Below are positions 46,314 to 58,967 of a stretch of 64,000 bases of DNA, piece by piece (the stretch's first letter is position 1; each line of letters begins with the position of its first letter). Under the pieces are notes generated by a model. The model did no database searches, was not told the DNA's origin, and was given only the letters and a program-made list of their open reading frames with translations. A program made the translations under genes and the position numbers. This stretch comes from Babylonia areolata (taxonomy: Eukaryota > Mollusca > Gastropoda > Neogastropoda > Buccinidae), in NCBI RefSeq assembly GCF_041734735.1, contig NC_134879.1:10789310-10853309 (forward strand). Reading direction: 5' to 3'.

Positions 46314-47002
46314 CTTAACATTGCAGAATGGACAGGAAATTCACTGACATGATTTTGGAGAGCCGACCCAGAACCGACAAATCTGGAGGAACTTGACTAG
46401 TGAACAACTAAGTACGTCAAGTTCTCAGTTTGTGCGGCGCCCCAATTTCACAGAAAAGAAGGAGAAGTAGGTGAATGAGAAGACTCTTGAATCGGCTGAA
46501 TTACATTTTTTTTTTTTTTTTTTTGGCTCACCATACAGCCCGGCTGCTTCTTGAATGAACTTGTCAAATGATATATGTTACTTGAACTCATACTAAAACA
46601 CTGCATTGTAAATAATTATTGATAGCATAGAATCAGTTGCTTATATGGTTGTTATTTTTTTTCACTGTAAAAATGGTGTGTGTGTGTGTGTGTGTGCGTG
46701 CGTGCCTGCGTGCTGCATGGCCCTCTGTTTCGCGAAGACCATGGTGTGTGGGGGAGGGAGGGGACACGGAAATCGGTCCATCGTTTTGTAAGCCATGTGT
46801 AGACATCGAGACATAGAGAGAGACATATTTACTCGTACACCCCCTCCCAATCATAATATTGTTCCAGTTCTTGTGAAATAAAACTTCATTCAGACTGCCG
46901 TGACGCAAAGTTGCCGACGAAGAGCAGACGATTGGAAGGTGAAAGGTTAACACTCAGGTCAAGGTCGTATTATCAGTCAGGCAGTGTGAGAGAGTTCTGA
47001 AT
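45151..47002. other. Upstream region of the FEZ gene
   Basis: No gene recognised. GT run at 45180-45210 and 45241-45290, GA runs at about 45314-45332 and 46278-46309, a T run at 46508-46525, and a TG run at 46676-46700. GC content is higher than in the introns, and the stretch just before 47003 probably holds the FEZ promoter and 5' UTR. Confidence 0.45.
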
Positions 47003-47817
47003 ATGGCGGAGCTACAGTTCGAAGCTCCACTGGCAGCATTCGAAAACGAAGAATGGAATGAATATCACGACTTTCAGAGTGCTAATTTGGACAACATGAA
47101 TTCAAACAAGGATACCTCAACTGAACAGACACAACAAATGACAAATAACGGCACAGTGGCAGAAAATTTTCGGGAAGCATGTTCAGGTTCATTGGAAGAT
47201 CTTGTGAATTCATTCGACGAAAAGATCTCGAACTGTTTTTGTAATTTTGAAGAGCAAGTGGAAAAAATTGCACCAGTTCAGATTCGTTCACAGGAAGAAA
47301 TAATGAGCGACTGTCAGTAAGTATGTGTTTATTGTCTTTTTTTGGATATCTGTAGGATCCGTTTCACAGTGCTTTCACACTGGCCTACTGGAGCCATCGA
47401 TCGTGAAGTTGGCTTCCAGTTCCAGCAACAGAACGTTGCTGGCATGGAGTCGGCTGCTGCTACTTAGTGGTTAACTTACCGATATAATGCCAACTTTTTT
47501 TTTCTTGACGTGTTGGCAAAGGAACGAAACATTTTTGCCATTGGTCATATAGATATATTATGGTTAATTCCTATTATATGATAATGACGTTAACAGTTCA
47601 TTGTGGACAAGATGGAATAACCCATACCGAGTGAAATTGCAAAACGTGATCCCGACAAATCTGCACCAGGTTTATACACGTGTACAGTCTGTATATTAGT
47701 TAGACATCCAGATTCAAACACTGTTGAAGTATAACTTTAGTATTAGTACTCCATCATGTGTGTTCACAACACACAGACACACACTGACACAGACAGACAC
47801 ACAGAGACAGACAGACA

Positions 47818-47858
<41 letters not shown>

Positions 47859-48043
47859 CACACACTCACACATCTTCCTGTGACTTGGCATACACATTCA
47901 GTGTCAGATTAACACAAATAAGAAGTAAAATACTCTCAAACATCAAAACACATTGGCACACATACACACACGCACACATACACACAAAACAAACACACAC
48001 ACACACACTCACACGGACACAGACACAGACACACAGAGACACA

Positions 48044-48096
<53 letters not shown>

Positions 48097-49626
48097 TCAG
48101 GCAAGAGCATGTTTTCATACAGTATTTGCTATCATACACAAAGAAGCATAATCGATCTAAACAAAAAAGTACAGGCCCACACTTGTTTATTCACTTTATT
48201 TGTGCTCATCTGCCTGTCTTGCCACATGCAAGCAGATCATACACACATGCATGCGCAAACACCCACATCCACTCCGCACCCCCTGGACTCTCTACATTTA
48301 TAGGCAGAGTCAAATAGAATGCTTAGTTAAAAAAACAAACAAACAAAACACTGTGATGTATTACTATTAGTTTAGTGTTAAAAAAAGACTTGATAGAACT
48401 GGACAAAGATGTACTTTTTAGCAAGGTTTGGTTAACTTGTATTATTAATCTTGGTACCAACCCTGGTTCCATTGCATACTGGCTGTTTAGTATAAGATTT
48501 AGTATGTTTTTTTTTCCAATGTTTTTGCTTGTCGATTAATGTCAGTGAGATAATTTTAAAGTTCTATTGTTTCTTCTTCTTATGCATTCATGCCCTGTTG
48601 CTATATAGCATGTTAAAATTCACAGGGGAAATGACTCAGATGATTTTATCATCATTTTTGTCTCACCATGATGTAGTGGTACTGATGTAGGCCGTCATAC
48701 TCTATTTTCACACATGCATACACATGTACACACATTATATGCATATAGTGATATACACACATTCAGTTTCTGCTCTCTACTTTAATTGATATTACTTTTT
48801 TTTTAATTAGATGTGGCGGTATGCACTGAAGCATCAGATTCAAGTACACTTCAAACACTAGCATATAAATTATATGATAGATATGGGCAGACATCAAGAC
48901 AGACTGACTACGCTTGCTTTTTGTGTTAAAATGCACATACTGTAAACTGCATTAGAATTTTTGTGAATGCCTCCCACTTTGCACTGGCTGGGTTGGGAGT
49001 GAGAGCAAAACAGCTACTGAAACAAGACACTGCACTAGGAGTGATGTCATGCTCTCACATGTTTTTCAGTGACACGTTGGTATCTCTTGTAGGCATTCTA
49101 TTCTTTATAAAGTTTATCTCTAGTTCTAATCTGAACTATTTTGTAAAGCAGCATGATCAGAAATTGCAAACTGAATTATGATTAATTGATTGCTCTTTTT
49201 AAAAATAAATTTTTTTTTATTCTTCTGAAGTTATGTGTGCAGGTTTACACGGTATTTTATTTTATGCACAGCATTTACATTAAAATTGCATTCAAACCCA
49301 AAGTGAAAAAACACTCGCTCACATGACCATAATGGGGGAGGTTGTGTGGGAAAGCAGTGTAAGAGGGAAGGAAGCAAGAGCATAACAGTAAATTATGTTT
49401 ATCATATTGTAATCCAGACAGTAAAAAACATGAACATTTGACACAGATGCTAGTTTTAACACCCCCGCCCCCCTCCAAAATGCCTGCCTTTGAAAATAAA
49501 CTTGATTTCAAATTATCCAGAAGGGGGATAGGTGGGGTGTGTTGGAATGGAAACCATTCACAAATCCAACCAGTCAGACTCACCCACCCACTCCCACAAA
49601 GTGACAGACACATGCATGCATGTGTG

Positions 49627-49708
<82 letters not shown>

Positions 49709-51151
49709 GCAACAATGAAATATGGAAACAAGTGAGCAGTAAAACAAATATTCCCTTTGAAAGAAATACTCCGTTATTAAATCATTTTATCTTTTAGATA
49801 TAGCCGCATATTAAAAGCTAAATTAAAATAATAGACATGCCAGTAGAAGGTGAATGTAAATCACTAAATGACAAAACATTCAAATCACATATACAGTTTA
49901 CAAACAGCTGTGTTGTGTCAGTGCATGGAATCATTTAAAACAGACATTGCTGTGGGAATAAAAGATATATATATATATATTTTTTTCTTTGGAAGCAGCA
50001 TTTTATACCACCAGTCAGCATCAAGTTAAATTGCCAAGTTGCTTGTCTTTGTGTTATGATTTTTTATATGTTTTTTCAGGATGTGGTGGACAATCACAGG
50101 AAATTTTGGAAATATACTTCCTATAGACTGGTCCAAAACATATGCACGACAGTTACAAAACCGGGTGCTTCATTTACAAGAAAGACAGGTAAGCCAGTTG
50201 TAAAAAGCAATCATTGCAATTCATATAGGGGATTTATTATAATGTCTTCCTGAGGAGCAAAGCATATTTGATGTTATAAACATTGAATTTTAAAATTTTA
50301 AATGAGTAAATATGAATGAAAATTTGTGATAATAAAGATCAATTATGATATTCCACGTGTCTTACTCTCACTGCCTCATTGTCTTAAAGACTGTTCATAA
50401 ATCTGTCCATCATCCATTCATACTTTAAAAAAAAAGAAGAAAGAAAGAAAAATCATGTGGTGATGTACTGACCATTTGAAAATTTTTTTGGGGGGTTTGA
50501 ACAACCAATAAATTATCATTATGATAGAAAAACAACAACCCCCACCCCTCTCCCCAACTAGTTGATAATAATAGATCACCACTTTTCACCATTTTACATT
50601 TTCTTTTCCACTGGTTTTATTTCTGCTGACTAAAGTCAAAACACAAAGCAGTGTGTCTCCTCTATAACTCCCTTTATTAAATACATGTAGTGGTGTTGAT
50701 AGAACTTTGTCCAAGGTGGTATATGTTCAAGATTCAAATTCTAATTCCAGTGCCTTGAACGCATGTGTGCAGTTATACACAACTTATGTCTATTGTGTGT
50801 TTGTGTATATGCTTGGGGGAATAATAATACCTGTATCCGCGCTGGTTTATTTTATTGCTTAAATGGTTTTGCTCTTAGGAAGCGGCTGGAGCTAATAAAA
50901 TCTTGAAGAAGAACTTTGGAGCATTTCAGCAATGTCAGTAAAAGAGGTATTGTTGTGATTCACAGTCTGTGACTAGTTCCACCTTCAAAGCAGGGTACCA
51001 AGCTCCAATCAAGAGCATGCATAGAGCTCAAGATCTTTCACTTCATGCCCTCAGCTGGTGTTGGTATTGATTGGGCCTACCACTGGTCCAACTTAAAAAA
51101 AGCTTGCCTGAGTGAATGCTTGTGGGTGCTTGTGTGTTTGTGTGTGTGTGT

Positions 51152-51182
<31 letters not shown>

Positions 51183-51321
51183 GTGAGAGTGAGAGAGAGA
51201 GAGAAGAGAGAGAGAAAGAGAGAGAAACTTGAATGTTATCAAGAGAGAGGGACGGAGAGAGAGAGGATATGTTTGCAATAGTGTGTGTATGTTTGTGCGT
51301 GTGTGTGTGTGTGTGTGTGTG

Positions 51322-51353
<32 letters not shown>

Positions 51354-53459
51354 TGATATATCCATGAATACAAGGGTCAAGTTTGTGTGGCTTTTGCAGT
51401 CACCCTGTTTTTTTCTCTTGTCAGAAGTAGGATGGGTATTTGGGAGTGTAGGTGTTTCACTTTATTGCCGGAATTGTGGTTTCGGTGGCAAAGTGGATCT
51501 GGGTTGAATTCATTGCGAGTAGTTCTGCTGATCTAGTTTACAAATCTGTTCAGTGAGTTCAGTGCTAGTAAATTATGCATGGCAGCTATTTTAGCAGGTT
51601 TGTTGTGCCAGGTCAGGCTATAGTGGCACATCTGATAAATTGTTGAGAAAAATAAATGTGCAGTTTCTTTATGGTATGTCAGCATGAACAAGATCATAAT
51701 GTTAGGTACAGTTCAGTTACTTAAAAGAGAGGGTGGGGGAGGGGATGCCACATCCAAATATGTTATTAGTTTGAGAATCTGGCCAGTACATGTATATTTG
51801 GCACAGTGCCATATGATACACTGCTCTGTGTGAAACTGATAGCATTACAGGAAATATGCTATTGCAATACCTTGGATGGCACTCAAAAGGCTCCCCTGTC
51901 TGTATCCTATACATGTGTACTAGTAGAAGATCAGTATTTTATTATCAAGAGCATGTGAGATACCGGAACATTAACTTAACCCCTTTACTGCTTTAGTCCT
52001 ACTCAAAATGTTGCCTGATAGTGATACTGGTAATAGTACCTATAGTATAAGACATCCACTGATGTCCTGCATCTGTTCTGATTTTTCCTTCATCAGAGTT
52101 TGGTTCAGTGAACACAAGCAGACTCTGAATGGTTATTTTAATGTGTCTGGATTAGAAACATTCGGATTAAGTGAGCAATGTCAGGTAGATGACCCCTTCT
52201 TTATCAGTTTATGTTTCGTTAGCACGACTTCGTTGAGTGTGCCTGAAAAGTGGGTTTGTGTCGTATGCAAAATGAACATCGGAAACGTTTTCCAGCTAAG
52301 ACAGTGGTCCCAGTCTGCAGATTTACACAAATTTGCAGGTTGTGCAGATTATTATGTTACTATGTGTGCAAATAACAATGAGTGATGCATATCTTGGCTG
52401 ATAATTGGTGTAAATCACAGGTGATAATGACAGTGACGGAACTGACAGCAATATTCAACATTTTGTCCTGTCCATCTATCTGATCAGACATCAATTTTGA
52501 GCATTTGACTGACATTGACTGAGTAGGGGTGCAGTACGTTCGTATAATTTGAGAAGAGCGAGAGAAGAGAGAATGGAGTGGTGTAAGACTGAGACGATAG
52601 GTTGAAGACCAAACAGAGGGTGTGGGGAAGGGGTGTGGCCATGATGTCTGTGAACTGTCTTTCACAACGTTCATCTAGCAGGAACTGGACAACAGCCAAT
52701 AGTCCAAGATTTTCTTGAAAACCAGGGTTGACAGGCAATGGACCTGAATCTCGAGTTTATATCATTTCATGCTTTTTGTCACTGATCACTTGACCAGGCA
52801 AACTGAATGTACAGCAAACACTTTATTGGATCAGTTTCAAACAGGGGGGTGTGGACCTTGGAGTAATGATCATCAGAGAGTTTCCCCCCTCAAAAAGAGG
52901 AACGCACTTTGGTGTAAAGAAAAAGAAAAGCTTAATTGCTGTTTCTGAAAATATGATTGACTTTTTATCTTGACAGAACCCTCGATTGTCATTGTTGCGA
53001 CATTTTTTCACTTACATGTTTACAAGTGTTGCGATTGTTATCATGAACATATAACCTGTTTTATTTTCTTCTATAGACCTGTACAATCTGACTCTAAGCA
53101 TGCCATTTCCACTTGTATTTTGTATACATGTATTTTCTTTTTGGGTGTCATTCTGTGGAGGTGGAAGAAGACCTTTTTGATGCACAAAAATTATTATATA
53201 TATTACTTAGCATCACTTTGAAATAACATTTATTTGTATTTGTATTTGTATTTCTTTTTTATCACAACAGATTTCTCTGTGTGTAAAAATTAATGGGAAG
53301 AAAAGCTCAGAATCAGACTCCATATATGTTCATTTTCTGTTGCAAAAATGTTTACTTTGCCTGTGCATCTTGTATAGTTTTTGTACTAGAATTTAAAAAA
53401 TATTTTTGTTATTACTGCTGAATCCTAAAATTCCCTGGCAAGGAGAGAATACAGACACA

Positions 53460-53500
<41 letters not shown>

Positions 53501-53782
53501 ACACACACAGCGGAAAGAAGTCATAATCATGATAATGCCATGCAGAAACAAACTCATGTGCACCCGTTGTTATATTTAGTAACAGAGTTGAATTCCAGCA
53601 TATTTGTGCGCTAACTCAAGTTACTTGTGCATTTGTCATGCCAGGACAATCATGTTCACATTATGCTACCGTTATAGGTGGTGGTAACTGGTGGTATTTT
53701 ATCTTAGTCATAGGCCATATGGGGAGAAAGAAAGATTGGCCATTTGATTTGATATGATTATATTGTAATGAATAATAATATT

Positions 53783-53817
<35 letters not shown>

Positions 53818-53829
53818 ATATATATATAT

Positions 53830-53874
<45 letters not shown>

Positions 53875-55557
53875 ATTATAAATTCAAATGCCTCTGAAAA
53901 TGGAGTATGACTGCAGGCCAAAATGGCAGTCTTTAAAATACTTGTAGCATTGTAGGCCATGTGAATGATGTTCTGGGAGCTGCAGCCTTGAAAATGTGAC
54001 AAATGCAACAACAACAACAAAAAGAAGTGTGAGACATGCCCCATGAGATGTCAGAGACGTCCATCAAGTTGAGTGTTTCTTCTGCCGGGTGCATGTCTGC
54101 TGTCTGCCCTGTCTCCGTTTATTAACACATCTACAACATCCGGATGCTGTCTTAGTATCTGACACAATGTTTTTCATAATTCAATTGCTGGGTCTTCTTT
54201 TTGGTTGCATATTATTATACATGACAATGAGTGGGTTTGGTTGGTGAAAATAGTGCTACAGTTTCAGTAACATGTAAACAAGGGATGTTTCTCTCTTAAA
54301 AATGGGATTCGGGAGGCAGTATCCACAGGCAGTTTTCTGTCATGGAGTGGTGTACTGTATTGTATTACTCTTTTGTCTTTTCTCTGTGTGACAGTTGGGC
54401 TGCTCTCCCACGGGAGAGCATGTCAATACAACTAGAGTGCCACCCTTTTTCTTCTGCACCCCCCCCCCCCCACCCCCCACCCCCCACCCCCAGCCTGCAG
54501 GTTTATTTGTTTTCCTTTCAAAGTGGATTTTTCTGTGGAATTTTTCCAGGGACAACCCTTTTTGTTGCCGTGGGTTCTTTTACATACACCATGTGCGTGC
54601 TGCATATGGGTACTCGATTTATCATCTCATCTGAGTGAATGACTTGCATGCAGACCACCACTCAAGGTTGAGTGGAGGGGGAGAAAATACTGGCATGTAT
54701 GGGAATCAAATCAGGGAGCTCAGATTCTCTGCTTCCTAGGCGGATGCATTAACCCTAAGCCAACACTCCACTGTTGGGTTGGGTGTTCATTGCCACCTCT
54801 TAATCAGTATTCCTATCCTCATAACTATGATGCATGTGGTCTGTGCCTGACAGTCGCATTGTCTCATTCATCTTGTCTCTTAATGACCGATCGCTATCTC
54901 TTGTCTGGGTTGTGTTAATTACTATGGTGAACACAACAGAGGATGGGTGATGAGTTGGACTTGGAGGGAAAGTTTACAGTTTAAGTCAAGAAAGATGTAT
55001 TTCACTATTTGTATTTGTATTTCTTTTTTATCACAACAGATTTCTCTGTGTGAAATTCAGGCTGCTCTCCCCAGGGAGAGCGCGTTGCTACTCTGCAGTG
55101 CCACCCACTTTTTTGTATTTTTTTCTTGCGTGCAGTCTTATTTGTTTTTCCTATCGAAGTGGATTTTTCTGCAGAATTTTGCCAGGAACAACCCTTTTGT
55201 TGCCGCGGGTTCTTTTACGTGCGCTAAGTGCATGCTGCACACGGGACCTCGGTTTATTGCCTCATCCAAATGACTAGCGTCCAGACCACAACTCAAGGTC
55301 TAGTGGAGGGGGAGAAAATATCAGCTGCTGAGCTGTAGTTCGAACCAGCGCGCTCAGATTCTCTCGCTTCCTAGGCGGATGCGTTACCTCTAGGCCATCA
55401 CTCCACGATATGCATGATAGCTGACTGGTTGGTGTGTCAGAGTTGGTAGCATTGACTTTTTGAGATATTAATCAGAAGAGACCTCTTGAGAGTTACTACC
55501 AGAGTAAATTAACTATGATGGACGTTTGACTTTTTATTTTATGTTAATATATATATA

Positions 55558-55629
<72 letters not shown>

Positions 55630-58600
55630 CAGTGTGGATGATAAGTACTGAAGTATCCACACATCTGGAATTGGTCTTGAGTTGATTTTTTTTTTTTTTT
55701 TTTACTTTAGTTTTTTTAAAGCTTATTCCTTTGAGCTCTTTGAGGAGCATCGGGTCATAATAGCACTTCTCCAGCAAACTAGGGTTTGGGTTGTCCTCTT
55801 CAGTTAGGCCCATGTCCATCTGGCTACCTTCATCATATCCTCTGAGCATCTCTTCAATGTCTGTCTTGGTCTTCCCACTTTTATTTCCACTTGTGAGAGT
55901 TCTCTTCCAGTGCTTGTCTGGTGATATTGTTTGGAAGTTGGTTCAGGGTGTGGCCAGTGCAACTCCCTTTTCCTTTACCTGGTTCCCTTGTAGATAGACC
56001 TGTATCTGTGTGGTTCTTTCCCATGGGTTAGCATGTGATCATATTGTTTATAATTCTAGCTGCCTAATACTGTAATAGTAATGCTGAAAATGTGTTTCAG
56101 GTATATATATATATATATATATATATGTTGAAAAGTCTAGAGGTTGTCAGTGTCCATGTATTAGTGTCCAAGTCTGGAGTTTGTAGGTGTTTAACTTTGT
56201 TAGTCTCTAATTCTGTCTCGATTCATACAAATCCTGATTTTGTTTTGGCTCCAGGGAGGAAAATTGGGGGAGCAGTTGTATACTATAGATCTTTTATCAG
56301 TCATTCATTCATTCAAATAAACTGATTTATCATGTCATTTTGGCTTGACCCTCATTTCAGCATCTAGTCCTTATCCTCCAACCCTCCACTTGCGCCCTCA
56401 TACATACACACATAACAAAGAAAAGGATGGATTCAGTTGTCAAAATGTAATCAGATTGTGATATCAATTATCATGTTGTGATATCACTTTGAATCTGACA
56501 TTTGTTCTCATCAGCTTGGTAGAACAGGTCCTGGCATCTTGAATCATTCACAAAAACTGAATACTTTTTATTTAGAACTGTCAGCAGCTCTTGATATCTT
56601 GTCTTTCCATTGATTGACAGAGACTGAATACTTGAAAAAAGGGGAAAAAGAAAAGAAAAAAAGTACTCTGGATGGATACTGTAGTGGTTCTTTTTCTGCT
56701 TTCATGGGCTACATCTCACACATTTGCTTGTACAGATCAGTGAGTGTACACTTTATGTTTATTCATAAACATACAAATCTTGTCACCACCATATGTATGC
56801 AGCCATACTCTTGATTTCAGGGCTGTGCATGCAGGATATGTTTGTGTTGACCACAAACCACCAAACACTGACACGAGTTCCAGGATCTTTAACAGTATAC
56901 ATATTTGATCCTCATCAGGTGAAAAGACACGAAGGGTAAAATGTCCACTCTTAACCAACAGATACCAGGATGAGAACCAGGACCCTCAGATTGAAAGTCC
57001 AATAGTATTGTACCTGGTTCATCTGCTGTAGCATTGATAAACATGATTGATGTTTGTGGTGAAGGAGCGGGAGCAACCAGGCCTGGACCTGTCTGATGAT
57101 GAGGAGCTGGCTCAGGCCTTTGACATGCACTCCCTGATTGTGTCCAGTCTGCACCGTGATGATGACGACCCTGTGGAGACAGCAGATGATGTCATTAGGC
57201 AGATTGAAAACATGATGAAGGTAGGCAGAGATAGGGGCCAGTGGCTTGCTTGTGCTGTGCATTATTTTGGGGAGGTGGGAGTGGTGGGTGTTGGGAGAGT
57301 TGGGAAGGGGGGGGGGGGGTGAGTTAAAAGCATTGTGAAGGTAGTATGGCAGTTTTGTTCTTGTGTTGCATGTTTCATTGTTGTTCTGTTCTTTTTTGTG
57401 TGTGTTTGTGGGTGTAGGTAATCAGGTGGTTGTTACAGTTCAGTCCATGTGTTGATGAGAGTTTTGAAAAATGTGGTTGATTGACAGTGCGTGTTCATCT
57501 CAGCAGTTTGACTTTGATTTAAAAAAAAGAAGAAAATCTTGTGTATATAATGTGTGTGTAAGTGTATGTCATTACATACATGTGTTCGAGCTTGTGTGTG
57601 CATGCATTGTTATAATATACCCTTATATGGGTCTGTTCTCAGTACACTCGTGTCTGAAAACTGAATCTTAAGTTCCTCAACATGTGTACATGAATGTTTG
57701 CATTAGTGAACATCTGCATGTTTGTATACATGTATACACGAGTATAAACCTACACTTTAGAAATTATGATAACAGGCTTACAGCTTTCCTTGTGATTACA
57801 GTTTGAATTTGCTTTGGAAGTGACTGAGATTTTACTAGTGCTGGAATGGAAGAATACAGGCCTACAAGTCCTTTATAAAAACAAGTCCTTTATTAAGTCG
57901 TGCAGGTGTAAACTGAACATACTACATGTGCTTGTAAAACCTCACTGAAAGGGCCCATTAAAGCCTATGCCGAGGTACCTCTGATGGTTATTGATTTTTG
58001 TCTTGTTTGGGGGGGGATAGTGTGTGACTGGTCTGGCTGCAATGTTGCTGTGTTAGTCTTTGGTAGGGGGCTGAATAAGTGTTTTGCATTTAGCCTTTCT
58101 ATTTTATGATAATGGTTGAACAAAAAGATCAGTCAGATAGACTATTACTTTGATTGGAATGGAGTGTGGGATTATTGCTCCATATTACCTTGTATGTTCA
58201 GGGTAATATGAAACTTAAATACCAGATAAGTGTTTATAGTAGCATAGCCCATCACATTTAATGGCAAGATCTATGACACAGAAACTCTTTCAAAAAATCT
58301 CCATCCCCTGTCATTTCATCATTTTGATGTGATAGAAGCTAATCATTTCAATGATGATGATAGCTGTATTAGCATGATACTGTTGAAACATTGAAAAACA
58401 ATCACAGAACAACTCCAAGGAGTGATAAATATCTTTTACATCTGGGGCCATTTACTGTTTAGAGTAGAAACATATAACATCCTGTATTCAGATTCAAATG
58501 CAAAATGATAGTGCTGTTCAATATTCAGGCACTTCTCTACAGGTAGACAACAAGGTTTCAGCACTTCTTTACAGACACGCATTGATGATAACAAGAGAGC

Positions 58601-58902
58601 AAAGTGCCTTGAATGCTCCCGAAAAAGAATTTTATACACTGGAAGCAAGACATCAAACTAGGTTTTCAGAGTAGTTGACTGGGCTATAATACATCTCGTG
58701 GAAACCAAAATCTGAATTGACATAAATGCTGCTGCCTTTGAGTCCAGTTTGGTTTTATGGTTATTGGTATACATGAAAAATGTACACTTAGAGACAGAAA
58801 CAGACATTGACACAGACGCACACACAGACACAGACAGATGCAGACACAGACTCACAGACACAGACACACACAGACACACACACAGACACGCACACACACG
58901 CG

Positions 58903-58967
<65 letters not shown>

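Noticed and set aside
47750-48100. CRISPR-like or regularly spaced repeat array
   Set aside because: Simple-sequence DNA with no spacers; the window is eukaryotic.
47756-48303. His/Thr-rich frames over CA repeats (also 4744-5064, 37402-38010, 49275-49797, 51093-51380, 58749-59056, 62283-62688)
   Set aside because: Translations of dinucleotide microsatellites with no coding evidence.
52008-52385. 125-codon plus-strand ORF as a protein-coding gene
   Set aside because: It lies wholly inside TTAA-bounded repeat copy B and has no counterpart frame in copy A or similarity to known proteins.
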